Source of the DNA: Saprospiraceae bacterium
GTDB taxonomy: Bacteria; Bacteroidota; Bacteroidia; Chitinophagales; Saprospiraceae
DNA length: 64,000 nucleotides
Assembly (NCBI GenBank): GCA_016720635.1
Contig: JADKKF010000007.1
Span: 124,001-188,000, forward strand
Reading direction: 5' to 3'
Part shown: piece after piece, positions 28,527 to 38,489 of the stretch
How positions within the stretch are numbered: the first letter of the stretch is position 1
Layout of the letters: every line of letters starts with the position of its first letter
The notes under the pieces: model-generated
What the model was told of the DNA's origin: nothing
The model's database searches: none
Seen by the model: the letters and a program-made list of their open reading frames with translations, nothing else
Translations under genes and position numbers: made by a program

Positions 28527-28640
28527 TCAGAATGGTTGTATTATTAATAAAAAGATAAGCAAACCCAAAGCAAGTATAACTATGCTTTCACGAATGTATT
28601 TGCCAAAAATAAAGGGCATAGCCCAAGGGCTGAACTTCAT
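28527..28640 (-). CDS. Possible 37-residue single-helix membrane protein
   Basis: A short frame within the 745-bp gap (28342-29086) encodes MKFSPWAMPFIFGKYIRESI, then a hydrophobic helix (VILALGLLIFLLII) and a stop after QPF. Charged residues sit before the helix, as in small membrane proteins. No homologue comes to mind and no promoter is evident, so this could be chance. The rest of the gap is AT-rich with nothing else I can support. Confidence 0.3.
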   Translation of the reverse strand: MKFSPWAMPFIFGKYIRESIVILALGLLIFLLIIQPF

Positions 28641-29086
28641 CTTAAAGTTAGTTTTTGTTTTACGAATCCAAAAGTACAAAATTGAAATTAAAAGGATTCA
28701 AATTTTAAGAAATGTCCTAAAAATTGAAATTTAACATTTTAATTCCATTGCTATTTACATAACAAATATGATGCCATAACGATATTTTATAATATAAATA
28801 ATGGTTTTAAATAATTGGTATTACGGCTAATGTGCAAAATTAAATATCACAATTAGGTGAAATATAGTAACAATAGCTCTATGATTTATATTTGAATTTA
28901 TTTTTTAATAAAATCGTTCAAATTGCATGGTGATATAAAATGGCCCAATCCTTGAATTGATTTTAAGTCGAGTGTTTTAGAACCTAAAAAAAACTGTCAA
29001 AATTCACAGTAGTAACCATAAAATGCCTTACATTCGCACCTTCTAATCAAGAAAATTTAAATTATCATTCAAAAGGAAAAACAAGT

Positions 29087-29818
29087 ATGAATAGAGTTCT
29101 CGATCAGTGGTTTAGTCCATCGCTCAATAAAAATATGGAAATCGTCACTTACGGTCATTTTGGATTTGCATTATTAATGTTGCCTACAGCCGCTGCGGAC
29201 TACCTTGAGTACGAACGTTTTCTGCTAATCGATGCCATAAAACCTCTAATAGAATCAGGTAAGGTCAAAGTTTTCTCTATAAATAGCATCAATTCAGAAT
29301 CATGGCTTAACAAGAAAATGTACCCTAGGCACAAAAGCATAAGGCATCAACAATTCAATGATTATATTTACAACGAAGTAATTCCTTATATCAAGGCGCA
29401 TACAAGTGCAGATACTCCAATTATAACAACAGGTGCATCTTTGGGTGCCTTACACGCTTGCAATTTGTTCTTTAAAAGACCAGATTTGATCGCAGGCACC
29501 ATTGCTATGAGCGGAAATTACGATTTGACTACCTACACGGATGACTATTTTGATACGGATGTTTATTTTAACAGCCCGATGAGTTATCTCCAAAATCTGA
29601 ACGACGATTATTATTTGCCATTGATGAGAAAAAGCAAACACATACATATCCTGTCTGGAAGTGGAAACTACGAGACGCCAAATGCTTCTCGCAAGTTTTC
29701 GGCCTTATTGGATTCAAAAGGAATTCCACATGACCTAGATATATGGGGAGCGGATATGCCACACGATTGGCCCACTTGGAGAGCTATGCTGCCCTATGTC
29801 TTGGGTGCGAAATTTTAG
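29087..29818 (+). CDS. Alpha/beta hydrolase, esterase family (COG4947-like)
   Basis: A 243-residue cytoplasmic hydrolase. The nucleophile elbow is GASLG (TTGASLGALHACNLFF, about residues 112-128), and the likely acid/His end is WGADMPHDWPTW (about 224-235). These proteins are annotated as putative esterases of the esterase D type; the natural substrate is not known. It stands 79 bp before the GT5 gene on the same strand with separate promoter-like elements between them. No signal peptide is visible. Confidence 0.8.
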   Translation: MNRVLDQWFSPSLNKNMEIVTYGHFGFALLMLPTAAADYLEYERFLLIDAIKPLIESGKVKVFSINSINSESWLNKKMYPRHKSIRHQQFNDYIYNEVIPYIKAHTSADTPIITTGASLGALHACNLFFKRPDLIAGTIAMSGNYDLTTYTDDYFDTDVYFNSPMSYLQNLNDDYYLPLMRKSKHIHILSGSGNYETPNASRKFSALLDSKGIPHDLDIWGADMPHDWPTWRAMLPYVLGAKF

Positions 29819-29856
29819 ACCAACTAATATAATTATAGTTTGTAGTTCATTTGTCG

Positions 29857-29890
29857 TATCTTTGCACGATTAACGTGTAGATTACTTTTG
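29857..29890 (+). promoter_or_regulatory. Two -7 elements (TATCTTTG and TACTTTTG) before the GT5 gene
   Basis: TATCTTTG (29857-29864) and TACTTTTG (29883-29890) both match TAnnTTTG. The second is 13 bp before the ATG at 29904, giving a very short leader; the first gives about 35 nt. Neither has a well-spaced -33 box. The position supports the 29904 ATG over the in-frame TTG at 29898. Confidence 0.4.
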
Positions 29891-29903
29891 TAAAGTATTG
29901 AAA

Positions 29904-30710
29904 ATGAGTAAAAAAAGGATATTATTTGTAACTCAGGAGATGGACCCCTATACATTGGATACGGAAGTATCGAATTTGGTCAGGAACTTGCCTATCAGCC
30001 TAGGAGAGGCAGGATATGACCTTAGGGTATTGATGCCATGCTTTGGAGTTATCAATGAAAGGAGACACAAGCTACACGAAGTAGTGAGACTGTCGGGCAT
30101 GAACATCATCGTGGACGATGACGATTATCCTTTGATTATAAAAGTTGCTTCTATACCAAACTCTAGGATGCAAGTTTATTTTTTAGATAATTTCGAATTA
30201 TTCAAAAGAAAATTCATTTTCAAGAATGAAGAGGGTGAATTTTTTGATGACAATCTTGAAAGATTGTTTTTTTTCAATAAAAGTGCTATCGAAATAGTTA
30301 GAAAATTTGGTTGGGCTCCAGATATAGTTTACTTACACGGTTGGATGACGAGCTTGATACCAATGTACCTAAAAACCACTTATAAGACAGATCCCATATT
30401 CAAACAATCCAAAATTGTTTATGCTGCTTACAACCATGAAAAGGATACCTTTTTAGCGGAGAATTTTCACCCAAAAGCTACCACAAATCAAATGGTAGAG
30501 GCTGATATCAAGCATTTCTATGCTGATAAGCAACTAAATTTGCACCAAGGTGCATCTAAGTACTCAGATTGCGTAATCGTCACTTCTGATGAAATGGATG
30601 AAGCTACCTTGACTGGGATAAAGTCAAAATGCAAGAATATACAATATGTTCAGGGTGAAGACACGTTGTTACAGTTGACTTTAAATATTTTTACAAAAAT
30701 TCTGAAATAA
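29904..30710 (+). CDS. Short GT5 glycogen/starch synthase-like protein (N-terminal domain only)
   Basis: The 268-residue product matches the N-terminal Rossmann domain of GT5 synthases: RILFVTQEMDPYTLDTEVS, LGEAGYDLRVLMP, and IVYLHGWMTSLIP. It ends before the C-terminal GT-B domain, which carries much of the ADP-glucose site. This short form is common in Bacteroidota, where it sits beside a DUF4270 gene and often panC, so truncation here is normal for the group. Catalytic activity alone is doubtful. The ATG at 29904 is preferred over the in-frame TTG at 29898. Confidence 0.8.
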   Translation: MSKKRILFVTQEMDPYTLDTEVSNLVRNLPISLGEAGYDLRVLMPCFGVINERRHKLHEVVRLSGMNIIVDDDDYPLIIKVASIPNSRMQVYFLDNFELFKRKFIFKNEEGEFFDDNLERLFFFNKSAIEIVRKFGWAPDIVYLHGWMTSLIPMYLKTTYKTDPIFKQSKIVYAAYNHEKDTFLAENFHPKATTNQMVEADIKHFYADKQLNLHQGASKYSDCVIVTSDEMDEATLTGIKSKCKNIQYVQGEDTLLQLTLNIFTKILK

Positions 30711-30724
30711 GACCTTTAGTGTTA

Positions 30725-32110
30725 ATGAAAATAATAAACTTGAAAAGCCTACATGCTTTTATTTTTGGTATAGTTGTCGTCTTTTTTGCAGCTAGTTGCA
30801 ACAAAGATTCAGAAATAGGAAAATCACTTATAGCTCTTGACGAAATAAAGGTTGCCTTCGACGATACCTTGAAAGTTACTGGACATACGATAGCAGGACA
30901 GCCTGTTATAACCTACGATGCTTCACAAACTACTAAAGGAAATATTTACCTTTTAGGAAAAGTAAATGATCCTATTTTTGGAAAATCTGAAGCAGAAATG
31001 TATCTGCAAATAGAAAAATTGGACACTGCAACGCCATTCAAAGGACATAGACTCGATTCTATAGTTTTGGTGCTTCCTTATGACACGACAGCTTTGTACT
31101 TGTGGGGGGATACACTTAAACAATTTAGTTTAGAAGTAAGAAAACTGACCGATACATTGCCTTCTACTGCCAAAGTAAGAGATTTTTACTCCAATGTTTC
31201 TTATCCTAGTGGAGAACTTTTGGGTAGCCTAAATAATTTTTATCCCCGACCCAAGACTGGTTCTACAGAAATTGATTGCAATTCGATCCCTGGTCGATGT
31301 GATACCAATGCAGTCAATCCGTCGCTTAGGATTCGATTAGATCAGGCTTTTGGGCAGACTATTATGGATTTGCCTGATACAGTACTTAACAATATTTCTG
31401 CCTTCAGAAGAGCAATGAAAGGTGTTCATATAAAATCTGTAGGTAATACAGATTGTATTCTAGGGTTTGATTTCGATCTTCCTGTTCGAGATGGTGCCAT
31501 AAGATTGTATTATACCAAAAATGATACAGCAAAGTTTAGTTTTATTTTGCCTTTATCATTCGCGTCTCCCAAAACAAACTATTTTAAAATCGATGGAAGC
31601 TCGGCTCCGATACAACAATATATAGGAAATACATCTGTGGATAGCATTTTATTCATACAAGGTATGTCAGGACCTATGGCAAAAATAGAACTGCCGGACT
31701 TGAGCACATTGAATAGAAACATCATCAATTATGCCGAATTAGAATTGACGGTTTTGGATCAAAGCAACGACCTCGCGTTGTATCAAAATAAGGTGCCTCC
31801 GCAGTTGATGGTTTACCAAAAAAGAGGAAACCAATTCGAAATGGTGGATGATGCTTTCCTTTCATTGAGTGCAGGGTTCAGTGCATTCAGGTATTTTGGC
31901 GGATATTTAATAAAAAATGATTCTACGGGTGTAAAATCATTTAAAATAAACTTATCGACCTACTTGCAGCGGGTAGCTAAAAATCAAGCTTCAAGGACTA
32001 TATATATTTCTTTGTTTAACGAAGCAGAAAATCCGAGACGTTTGATATTGGCTGGCCCTAACCATCCAAAACATCCAATCAAGTTGAAAGTAGCATATAC
32101 TAAACTTTAG
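30725..32110 (+). CDS. DUF4270 family lipoprotein
   Basis: The 461-residue product has a lipoprotein signal ending in FFAASC (Cys about 25), so it is anchored in a membrane facing the periplasm or surface. The rest is beta-rich (repeated short strands such as SIVLVLPYDTTALY and MQEVQ-free segments) and matches the Bacteroidota-restricted DUF4270 family, whose role is unknown. It lies 14 bp after the GT5 gene and 71 bp before glmS, the conserved neighbourhood of this family. The ATG at 30725 is preferred to the GTG two codons upstream. Confidence 0.82.
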   Translation: MKIINLKSLHAFIFGIVVVFFAASCNKDSEIGKSLIALDEIKVAFDDTLKVTGHTIAGQPVITYDASQTTKGNIYLLGKVNDPIFGKSEAEMYLQIEKLDTATPFKGHRLDSIVLVLPYDTTALYLWGDTLKQFSLEVRKLTDTLPSTAKVRDFYSNVSYPSGELLGSLNNFYPRPKTGSTEIDCNSIPGRCDTNAVNPSLRIRLDQAFGQTIMDLPDTVLNNISAFRRAMKGVHIKSVGNTDCILGFDFDLPVRDGAIRLYYTKNDTAKFSFILPLSFASPKTNYFKIDGSSAPIQQYIGNTSVDSILFIQGMSGPMAKIELPDLSTLNRNIINYAELELTVLDQSNDLALYQNKVPPQLMVYQKRGNQFEMVDDAFLSLSAGFSAFRYFGGYLIKNDSTGVKSFKINLSTYLQRVAKNQASRTIYISLFNEAENPRRLILAGPNHPKHPIKLKVAYTKL

Positions 32111-32124
32111 TCGTTTATAATTGT

Positions 32125-32154
32125 AAATAATGTCATTCATTATTTGTAAATTTG
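32125..32154 (+). promoter_or_regulatory. Inverted repeat and -7 element upstream of glmS
   Basis: AAATAATG (32125-32132) and CATTATTT (32138-32145) form an 8-bp palindrome with a 5-nt loop. TAAATTTG (32147-32154), a TAnnTTTG match, follows at once and lies 27 bp before the glmS ATG. The repeat could be the end of the DUF4270 transcript or an operator; no glmS ribozyme-like leader fits in this 71-bp gap. Confidence 0.35.
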
Positions 32155-32181
32155 ATATATTATATTTAAAAAAATAGCAAT

Positions 32182-34017
32182 ATGTGTGGTATTGTAGGTT
32201 ATATTGGAAAGCAGGAAGCATATCCAATCATCATTAAAGGCTTGCAAAGGTTGGAATATAGAGGGTATGATAGTGCAGGTGTGGCAATTTTGGATGGCGA
32301 ATTAAAAATGTTCAAAAAGAAAGGAAAAGTATCCGATCTAGAAGCATCTGTCAAAGGCTTAAATACCAGTGGTAATGTTGGTATTGGTCATACAAGATGG
32401 GCTACCCACGGTCCACCTAACGATGTCAATGCCCATCCACATTATTCACACAATCAACGTCTTGCGATCATCCATAACGGGATAATAGAAAACTATTCTA
32501 CACTAAAATCTGCGTTAGAGAATCTTGGTCATACTTTTATTAGCGATACGGATACTGAAGTTTTAGTTCATGTCATCGAAGAATTTCAAAAAAGAGATGG
32601 GCTAAAGCTTGAGGAGGCAGTTCGTAAAGCGCTAAAAAGGGTTATTGGTGCCTATGCAATCGTGGTAGTTGACAAGGAAGATCCCAATAAATTGGTAGCT
32701 GCTAGAAAAGCCAGTCCGCTTGTTATCGGCCTTGGAAAAGACGAATTTTTTATAGCATCTGATGCGACCCCCATCATCGAATATACCAACAGAGTCATTT
32801 ACTTGCAGGATGAAGAAATTGCGATCATTCATCACAATTCTTTAGAAATCATTAACATTGAAAATGAAGTGCAAGACCCAGAGATTCATGAGTTGGAAAT
32901 GAAGCTAGAAGCTCTTGAAAAAGGTGGATATGATTCTTTCATGCTAAAGGAAATTTATCAACAGCCCGATACCATAGCAGATGGTATGAGAGGTCGAATA
33001 AATATTGAGGAAGGTTGGATAAAATTAGGAGGTATCAACGAATTCCAAGAACGTATCAAGAAAGCAAAGAGACTTATCATCGTCGCCTGTGGGACTTCGT
33101 GGCATGCGGGTTTGATAGGGGAGTATCTTGTCGAAGATCTAGCTAGATTGCCTGTAGAGGTTGAGTATGCTTCAGAATTCAGGTACAGGAACCCTGTCAT
33201 CAACGAAGATGACGTTGTAATAGCTCTATCGCAATCAGGAGAGACTGCAGATACTTTAGCTGCTTTGGAATTGGCTAGAGATAAAGGAGCATTAATATAT
33301 GGGATAGTAAATGTTGTAGGATCATCTATAGCAAGGTTAACACATGCTGGATCATATATACACGCTGGTCCCGAAATTGGAGTCGCTTCAACCAAAGCAT
33401 TTACTGGACAGCTTACGTTATTGACACTACTGGCTATGCGTATTGCACAATTGAGGGATAGCGTAGATAAAGAGTTTTTAGGCAAATTGATGAAAGAATT
33501 GGTCAATATACCTGATAAGATTCGCCAAGTTTTAGAATTAAATGAAAAGGTTAGATATATTGCGTCAGAGATTCAAGATAGCCCTAATGCTATTTATTTA
33601 GGTCGAGGATATAATTTCCCTGTGGCCTTAGAGGGTGCATTGAAACTAAAAGAAATCTCCTATATACACGCCGAAGGCTATCCTGCGGCTGAGATGAAGC
33701 ATGGTCCAATTGCATTGATAGATGAAAAAATGCCAGTGGTAGTCCTCGCTAATAATACCAATAACTACGATAAAGTTGTCAGCAATATCCAGGAAGTAAA
33801 AGCAAGAAAAGGAATCGTCATAGCCATCGTCAATGAAGGCGACACGGAAATCAAAAAGATAGCAGATTATACCATTGAGATCCCTGCTACTATGGATGAA
33901 TTGGCGCCATTCTTATCGGTCATTCCGTTACAACTTTTGTCGTATCATATAGCTATAATGAGAGGCTGTAATGTTGATCAACCCAGAAACTTAGCAAAAT
34001 CGGTGACAGTCGAATAA
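32182..34017 (+). CDS. glmS: Glutamine--fructose-6-phosphate aminotransferase (isomerizing)
   Basis: A 611-residue enzyme of standard length. The N-terminal glutaminase starts MCGIVGYIG with the catalytic Cys2 and has GIGHTRWATHG and HNGIIENY. Two SIS isomerase domains follow (GTSWHAGLIGEY, SQSGETADTL, then GRGYNFPVALEGALKLKEI). The C-terminus ends DQPRNLAKSVTVE. It makes glucosamine-6-phosphate from fructose-6-phosphate and glutamine, the entry to UDP-GlcNAc for peptidoglycan, LPS and the WecA-like enzyme. It is likely co-transcribed with the DUF4290 gene 9 bp downstream. Confidence 0.97.
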   Translation: MCGIVGYIGKQEAYPIIIKGLQRLEYRGYDSAGVAILDGELKMFKKKGKVSDLEASVKGLNTSGNVGIGHTRWATHGPPNDVNAHPHYSHNQRLAIIHNGIIENYSTLKSALENLGHTFISDTDTEVLVHVIEEFQKRDGLKLEEAVRKALKRVIGAYAIVVVDKEDPNKLVAARKASPLVIGLGKDEFFIASDATPIIEYTNRVIYLQDEEIAIIHHNSLEIINIENEVQDPEIHELEMKLEALEKGGYDSFMLKEIYQQPDTIADGMRGRINIEEGWIKLGGINEFQERIKKAKRLIIVACGTSWHAGLIGEYLVEDLARLPVEVEYASEFRYRNPVINEDDVVIALSQSGETADTLAALELARDKGALIYGIVNVVGSSIARLTHAGSYIHAGPEIGVASTKAFTGQLTLLTLLAMRIAQLRDSVDKEFLGKLMKELVNIPDKIRQVLELNEKVRYIASEIQDSPNAIYLGRGYNFPVALEGALKLKEISYIHAEGYPAAEMKHGPIALIDEKMPVVVLANNTNNYDKVVSNIQEVKARKGIVIAIVNEGDTEIKKIADYTIEIPATMDELAPFLSVIPLQLLSYHIAIMRGCNVDQPRNLAKSVTVE

Positions 34018-34026
34018 AAAATAATT

Positions 34027-34689
34027 ATGAAAGAATTAAATATGGAATACAATTCGCAAAGAGAAAGTTTGCGGATTTCTGAATACGGTCGCTACATACA
34101 AAAATTAGTATCTGCAGCCAAAAAAATAGAAAAGAAAGAGGTGCGGCAGGCCTATGTTGAAAAGATAATCCAGCTCATGTTTTTACTGCAACCCAATGCA
34201 AAAAACTACGAAGATTATAAGGAAAAACTCTGGAAACACATTTATATCATCGCAGATTTCGATTTAGATGTAGATCCGCCAGAAGGAATCACTTTTTCTC
34301 ATGGAGAATATTTTAAAAAGCCACCAACATTAGAATATCCAAAGCCATTGATGGAATTTAGACACTATGGAAATCATTTGAAATCAATGATTAACAAAGC
34401 TATTTTAATGGAAGATCAAGCAAAAAAAGCTGCATTCACGGAGTTGATCGGAAATTTTATGAAATTGGCCTATTCTACCTATAACAAAGAGCATTATATC
34501 AATGATAATATCATAGTAAACGACTTAAATACGCTCAGCAAAGGCAACCTTAAATTGGACGAAAATGTCAATTTGGACGCTTTAACCAATGCTAATCCAA
34601 AGAAAAATTACGTGCAGAGCAATCCACCTCCTAAGAACAATAAGAAAAAAAGCAACAATAATCGAAATAAATACAAAAGACCGAACTGA
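34027..34689 (+). CDS. DUF4290 family protein
   Basis: A 220-residue soluble protein matching DUF4290, a Bacteroidota-restricted family of unknown function. Typical parts are LRISEYGRYIQKLV, the helix IIQLMFLLQP, and DVDPPEGITFSHGEYFKKPP. The C-terminus is a low-complexity Asn/Lys-rich tail (PPPKNNKKKSNNNRNK). There is no signal or membrane segment. It follows glmS by 9 bp in the same direction and often sits upstream of murA in other genomes; here an M13 peptidase follows instead. Confidence 0.82.
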   Translation: MKELNMEYNSQRESLRISEYGRYIQKLVSAAKKIEKKEVRQAYVEKIIQLMFLLQPNAKNYEDYKEKLWKHIYIIADFDLDVDPPEGITFSHGEYFKKPPTLEYPKPLMEFRHYGNHLKSMINKAILMEDQAKKAAFTELIGNFMKLAYSTYNKEHYINDNIIVNDLNTLSKGNLKLDENVNLDALTNANPKKNYVQSNPPPKNNKKKSNNNRNKYKRPN

Positions 34690-34702
34690 GATTAAGAATA
34701 AA

Positions 34703-36747
34703 ATGTTTGATAAATTTTTTATTATGAAATTTAAACTCCTGGCCTTAATTATTATGTGTAATTGTTTTTCGCAAATTCAATTTTCTCTAGCTCAAAATGC
34801 TAGCAAGAAATTCATAGATGCAGCCAATTTTGATATGACCAGTCGTCCTGGTGATAATTTTTATAAATACGCCAACGGCAATTGGCAAAAAAATAATCCC
34901 ATTCCATCTACAGAATCGCGTTGGGGCTCATTCAATGAGTTGCAAGAATTTAACCTCGATGCATGTAAAAAACTGCTAGAATCTGCCGCAAGCAAACACC
35001 AGAAAAAAGGGGTCTTTATTGCAAAAAATAGGTGATTTCTATAAAAGTGGAATGGATACCATCGCCATCGAGAAAGCTGGAATGACGCCATTATTGCCTT
35101 TTTTAGAAAGAATAAATAAAATTAAAACCAAAGAAGATATCATTAATGAACTTGCAGAACAGCACAAGGAAGGTATCGGACCATTGTTCAGTTTTTATGT
35201 ATATCAAGACGACAAAAATAGTACTGCCGTGGTTCCTCAATTCCAACAAGGTGGATTAGGGATGCCAGACAAGGATTATTACACAAAATCTGATGAAAGG
35301 ACTCTCAAAATTCGAAATGCCTATAAGGATTATATCACCAGAATGTTCGAACTGATTGGAACTAGTCCTTCGGATGCTGCCCAAATTCAAGGTAGAATTT
35401 TTGAATTTGAAAAATCTTTGGCTAGTAAATCTTCATCAAGGGTGGAGCTTCGCGATCCTGTTAAAAATTATAATAAGTTAGAAATTCCAAAGTTTCAAAG
35501 TTTACTTACCAATATCAACGCAAATGACTTTTTGAACAAATTGGGCGCTTCATACCATTATGTCTTAGTTGGTCAGCCAGCCTTTTTTGAAGCCATCAAC
35601 ACTAAATTGGTCGAGACCTCTGTTGAGGATTGGAAAATTTATTTGAAATGGAATGTTTTAAGAAAAGCCGCAGGGTATCTGAGCGACGATTTCGTAAAAA
35701 CTCAATTCAATTATAGCAAAGCACTTTCAGGTCAAAAAGAACAAAAGAAAGATGGAAAGAGTGCTTGCCGTAGTTGATGATAATATCGGCGAATTGCTAG
35801 GACAAGAGTATGTGAAGCAGCATTTCAAGCCAGAAGCAAAAAAGCGTATGCTAGAATTGGTGGACAATTTGGCTAGAGTTTTTGAAAAAAGAATCAAAGG
35901 CTTGGATTGGATGAGTGAAAGCACAAAGAAAAAAGCAGAACTCAAACTTCATGCTTTTATGAGAAAAATAGGTTATCCTGACAAATGGCGTGACTATTCT
36001 AAACTTGACATAGGTAAGGTATATTGGGAGAATGTTGTTGCCGCGAATAAATTTTCTTATCAATACATGGTTAGAAAGTTAAATCGGCCAGTTGATCGAA
36101 CGGAATGGCTTATGTCACCTCCTACGGTCAATGCTTATTACAATCCAAGTTTGAATGAAATCGTTTTCCCAGCTGGAATTTTGCAATTTCCTTTCTTTGA
36201 TAATGCTGCAGATGACGCATTTAATTATGGGGGGATAGGAGCTGTTATAGGACATGAAATGACCCATGGTTTTGACGATCAGGGACGTCAATACGATGCC
36301 CAAGGTAATCTTTCTGACTGGTGGACAGAAGAAGATGCAGCGAAGTTCAAAGCCAAAACAGACGTTGTAGTGCAACAGTTCAATCAATATAAAGTACTCG
36401 ATTCACTGCATGTAAATGGTGAATTGACCCTTGGTGAAAATATCGCTGATCTTGGTGGACTTTCGATAGCTTATGAAGCATTCAAAAATACCCCACAAGG
36501 AAAATCAGAGGAAAAAATCGATGGATTTACTGGTGACCAACGCTTTTTCTTGGCATGGGCTCAAGTTTGGAGACAGAATATTCGTGATGAAGAATTGGCC
36601 AATAGGATAGTTGTAGATCCACACTCTCCTGGAGAATTTCGCACGAACGGTCCTTTGAGCAATATGCCTGAATTTTATAAAGCATTTAATGTTAAATCTG
36701 GATATAGATTGTGGCGTCCAGAAAACGAGCGCGCAAAAGTTTGGTAA
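34703..36747 (+). pseudogene. M13 family zinc metallopeptidase (neprilysin/PepO-like), broken by two frameshifts
   Basis: Read through three frames this is one complete M13 protein of about 680 residues. It starts with a signal peptide (best start ATG 34724, MKFKLLALIIMC), then DFYKYANGNWQKNNPIP, VPQFQQGGLGMPDKDYY, NAYYNPSLNEIVFPAGILQ, the zinc site VIGHEMTHGFDDQG, GENIADLGGL, and the C-terminal YRLWRPENERAKVW. Breaks lie at GGGG 35009-35012 (three Gs would restore KKGSLLQKIGDFYKSGM) and in the A-rich stretch 35734-35752 (one base too many). All catalytic residues are intact, so sequencing error is more likely than decay. These enzymes degrade peptides outside the cytoplasm. Confidence 0.85.
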
Positions 36748-36773
36748 TTGAATATCATTTTTTTAATTAGTAT

Positions 36774-37691
36774 ATGTCGGTAGAAGTTAAAGGAATATCA
36801 AAAAGTTATGGAACCCAGTTCGCTGTGGATGATATAAGCTTTAGTATTCTTCCTGGGGAGGTACTTGGATTTTTAGGCCCTAATGGTGCTGGGAAGTCCA
36901 CCACGATGAAAATGATAACTGGATACTTAGTCCCCAATGTTGGACAGATTAAAATCTGTGGGATTGATATATTATTGGATGAAATAGCTGCTAAAAAGAA
37001 AATCGGATATTTACCAGAATCTAACCCTCTTTACAAAGATATGTTTGTGAGGGAATACTTGTATTTTATGGCGAGCATTCATAAAATTGAGAATCCTGAA
37101 AAAAGAGTCAATGAGGTGATAGCGGAAACGGGATTATTGCCAGAGTCTAGGAAGAAAATAAGTGAGTTGTCCAAGGGTTATAAACAGCGAGTAGGTTTGG
37201 CTCAAGCGATCTTACACAATCCTGAAGTCCTGATTCTGGATGAACCCACTTCTGGTTTAGACCCCAATCAATTGGTCGAAATCAGAAATCTGATCAAGCA
37301 ATTGGGAAAGACAAAAACGGTGATTTTATCCACGCATATCATGCAAGAAGTACAAGCCATGTGCAGTAGGGTAATTATTATAAATAATGGCAAAATTATT
37401 GCAGACGATAGCGTAGAGAAATTGTCCTCGATCCAAGACGACATTTCTTATTTGGTCTTAGAGTTTGATAAAGAAGTAAGCAGCCATATTTTTAAAGCTT
37501 TATCTTATATCAAAAAAGTCAACCATTTGGGTGGTAACCGCTGGGAAATTCAGATAGAAGATGCCCTAGATCGAAGGAAAGATTTGGCAGAATTCGCCCA
37601 TTCAAATAATTTGGTAATTCTTGAAATTACTAAGAAACAGGGTACTATGGAGTCCATTTTCCAGAAATTGACTCAAAAATCAAGTAATTAA
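36774..37691 (+). CDS. gldA: Gliding motility ABC transporter ATP-binding protein GldA
   Basis: A 305-residue ABC ATPase: Walker A GPNGAGKST (Lys41), signature LSKGYKQRVGLAQA, Walker B VLILDEPTSGLDP and switch His in LSTHIMQEV. The extra C-terminal domain (about 225-305) is typical of this export-type family. With gldF (43 bp on) and gldG it makes the transporter required for gliding in Flavobacterium johnsoniae. In other Bacteroidota without gliding the same three genes may serve another export role. No other gld or spr genes are in the window. Confidence 0.9.
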   Translation: MSVEVKGISKSYGTQFAVDDISFSILPGEVLGFLGPNGAGKSTTMKMITGYLVPNVGQIKICGIDILLDEIAAKKKIGYLPESNPLYKDMFVREYLYFMASIHKIENPEKRVNEVIAETGLLPESRKKISELSKGYKQRVGLAQAILHNPEVLILDEPTSGLDPNQLVEIRNLIKQLGKTKTVILSTHIMQEVQAMCSRVIIINNGKIIADDSVEKLSSIQDDISYLVLEFDKEVSSHIFKALSYIKKVNHLGGNRWEIQIEDALDRRKDLAEFAHSNNLVILEITKKQGTMESIFQKLTQKSSN

Positions 37692-37733
37692 ATTAAATGG
37701 TACCTATTGTTTTTTAAAAATTAAAAGCTAGGC

Positions 37734-38468
37734 ATGAAAAGCATATTTTGGAAAGAAATTAATTCATTCTTTAGTTCAACAATTGGCTTTGTTGTTGTGG
37801 GGGTTTTTTTGGTGTTATTAGGGATGATCATGTGGATTTTTCCAGATTTTAGTATTCTTGACAACCAATTCGCCTCCCTTGATACTTTGTTTTACATTGC
37901 ACCTTTAGTTTTTTTGTTTCTTATTCCAGCCATTACGATGAAATCTTTTTCGGAAGAAACCCAAAGCGGTACTTTTGAAATTCTTTTCACAAAGCCTTTG
38001 AGAGATTGGGATATTATCCTAGGTAAATATTTTGCGGCTTTGGCATTAGCAATAATAGCCATTGCACCCACTTTGCTTTATTATATTTCGGTTTATTATC
38101 TAGGCAGCCCAAAAGGGAATCTCGATACCGCGGGTATCATTGGTTCCTATTTTGGTTTGATACTACTGGCCGCGTGTTTCTGCGCGATAGGAGTATTTGC
38201 CTCCTCACTGTCTCAGAATCAAATAATCGCATTTTTAATAGCTGTTTTTCTTTGTTTCCTATTGTTTTGGGGCTTTTTCTTTTTGTCCAAATTGCCATTT
38301 TTTTACGGTAATGGAGACGATTTAATGCAAGAGCTTGGCATAGATTATCATTATCAATCTATATCTAGAGGGTACATTGATCTTAGTGATATTCTTTATT
38401 TTCTGGTGGTGATATTTGCTTTTTTGAGTGCAACTTTATTTTATATTTCTAAGCGTAAATTTTCTTGA
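37734..38468 (+). CDS. gldF: Gliding motility ABC transporter permease GldF
   Basis: A 244-residue permease with six predicted helices and the ABC-2 type pattern: the N-terminal cytoplasmic MKSIFWKEINSFFSS, then FLIPAITMKSFSEETQSGTFEILFT-like coupling segment and a conserved PLRDWDIILGKYFA. It lies between gldA and gldG in the same direction, 43 and 21 bp apart. It forms the membrane part of the GldAFG transporter. The start ATG at 37734 gives the normal N-terminus. Confidence 0.9.
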   Translation: MKSIFWKEINSFFSSTIGFVVVGVFLVLLGMIMWIFPDFSILDNQFASLDTLFYIAPLVFLFLIPAITMKSFSEETQSGTFEILFTKPLRDWDIILGKYFAALALAIIAIAPTLLYYISVYYLGSPKGNLDTAGIIGSYFGLILLAACFCAIGVFASSLSQNQIIAFLIAVFLCFLLFWGFFFLSKLPFFYGNGDDLMQELGIDYHYQSISRGYIDLSDILYFLVVIFAFLSATLFYISKRKFS

Positions 38469-38489
38469 TTCCAAAATTTTGATTCAATA

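Noticed and set aside
32101..32181. glmS ribozyme or riboswitch
   Set aside because: The gap before glmS is only 71 bp and AT-rich, too short and simple for the ribozyme core.
34703..36747. Three separate genes or programmed frameshifting in the M13 peptidase
   Set aside because: The pieces join into one ordinary M13 protein; two ordinary one-base errors in short runs explain it better than two programmed slips.
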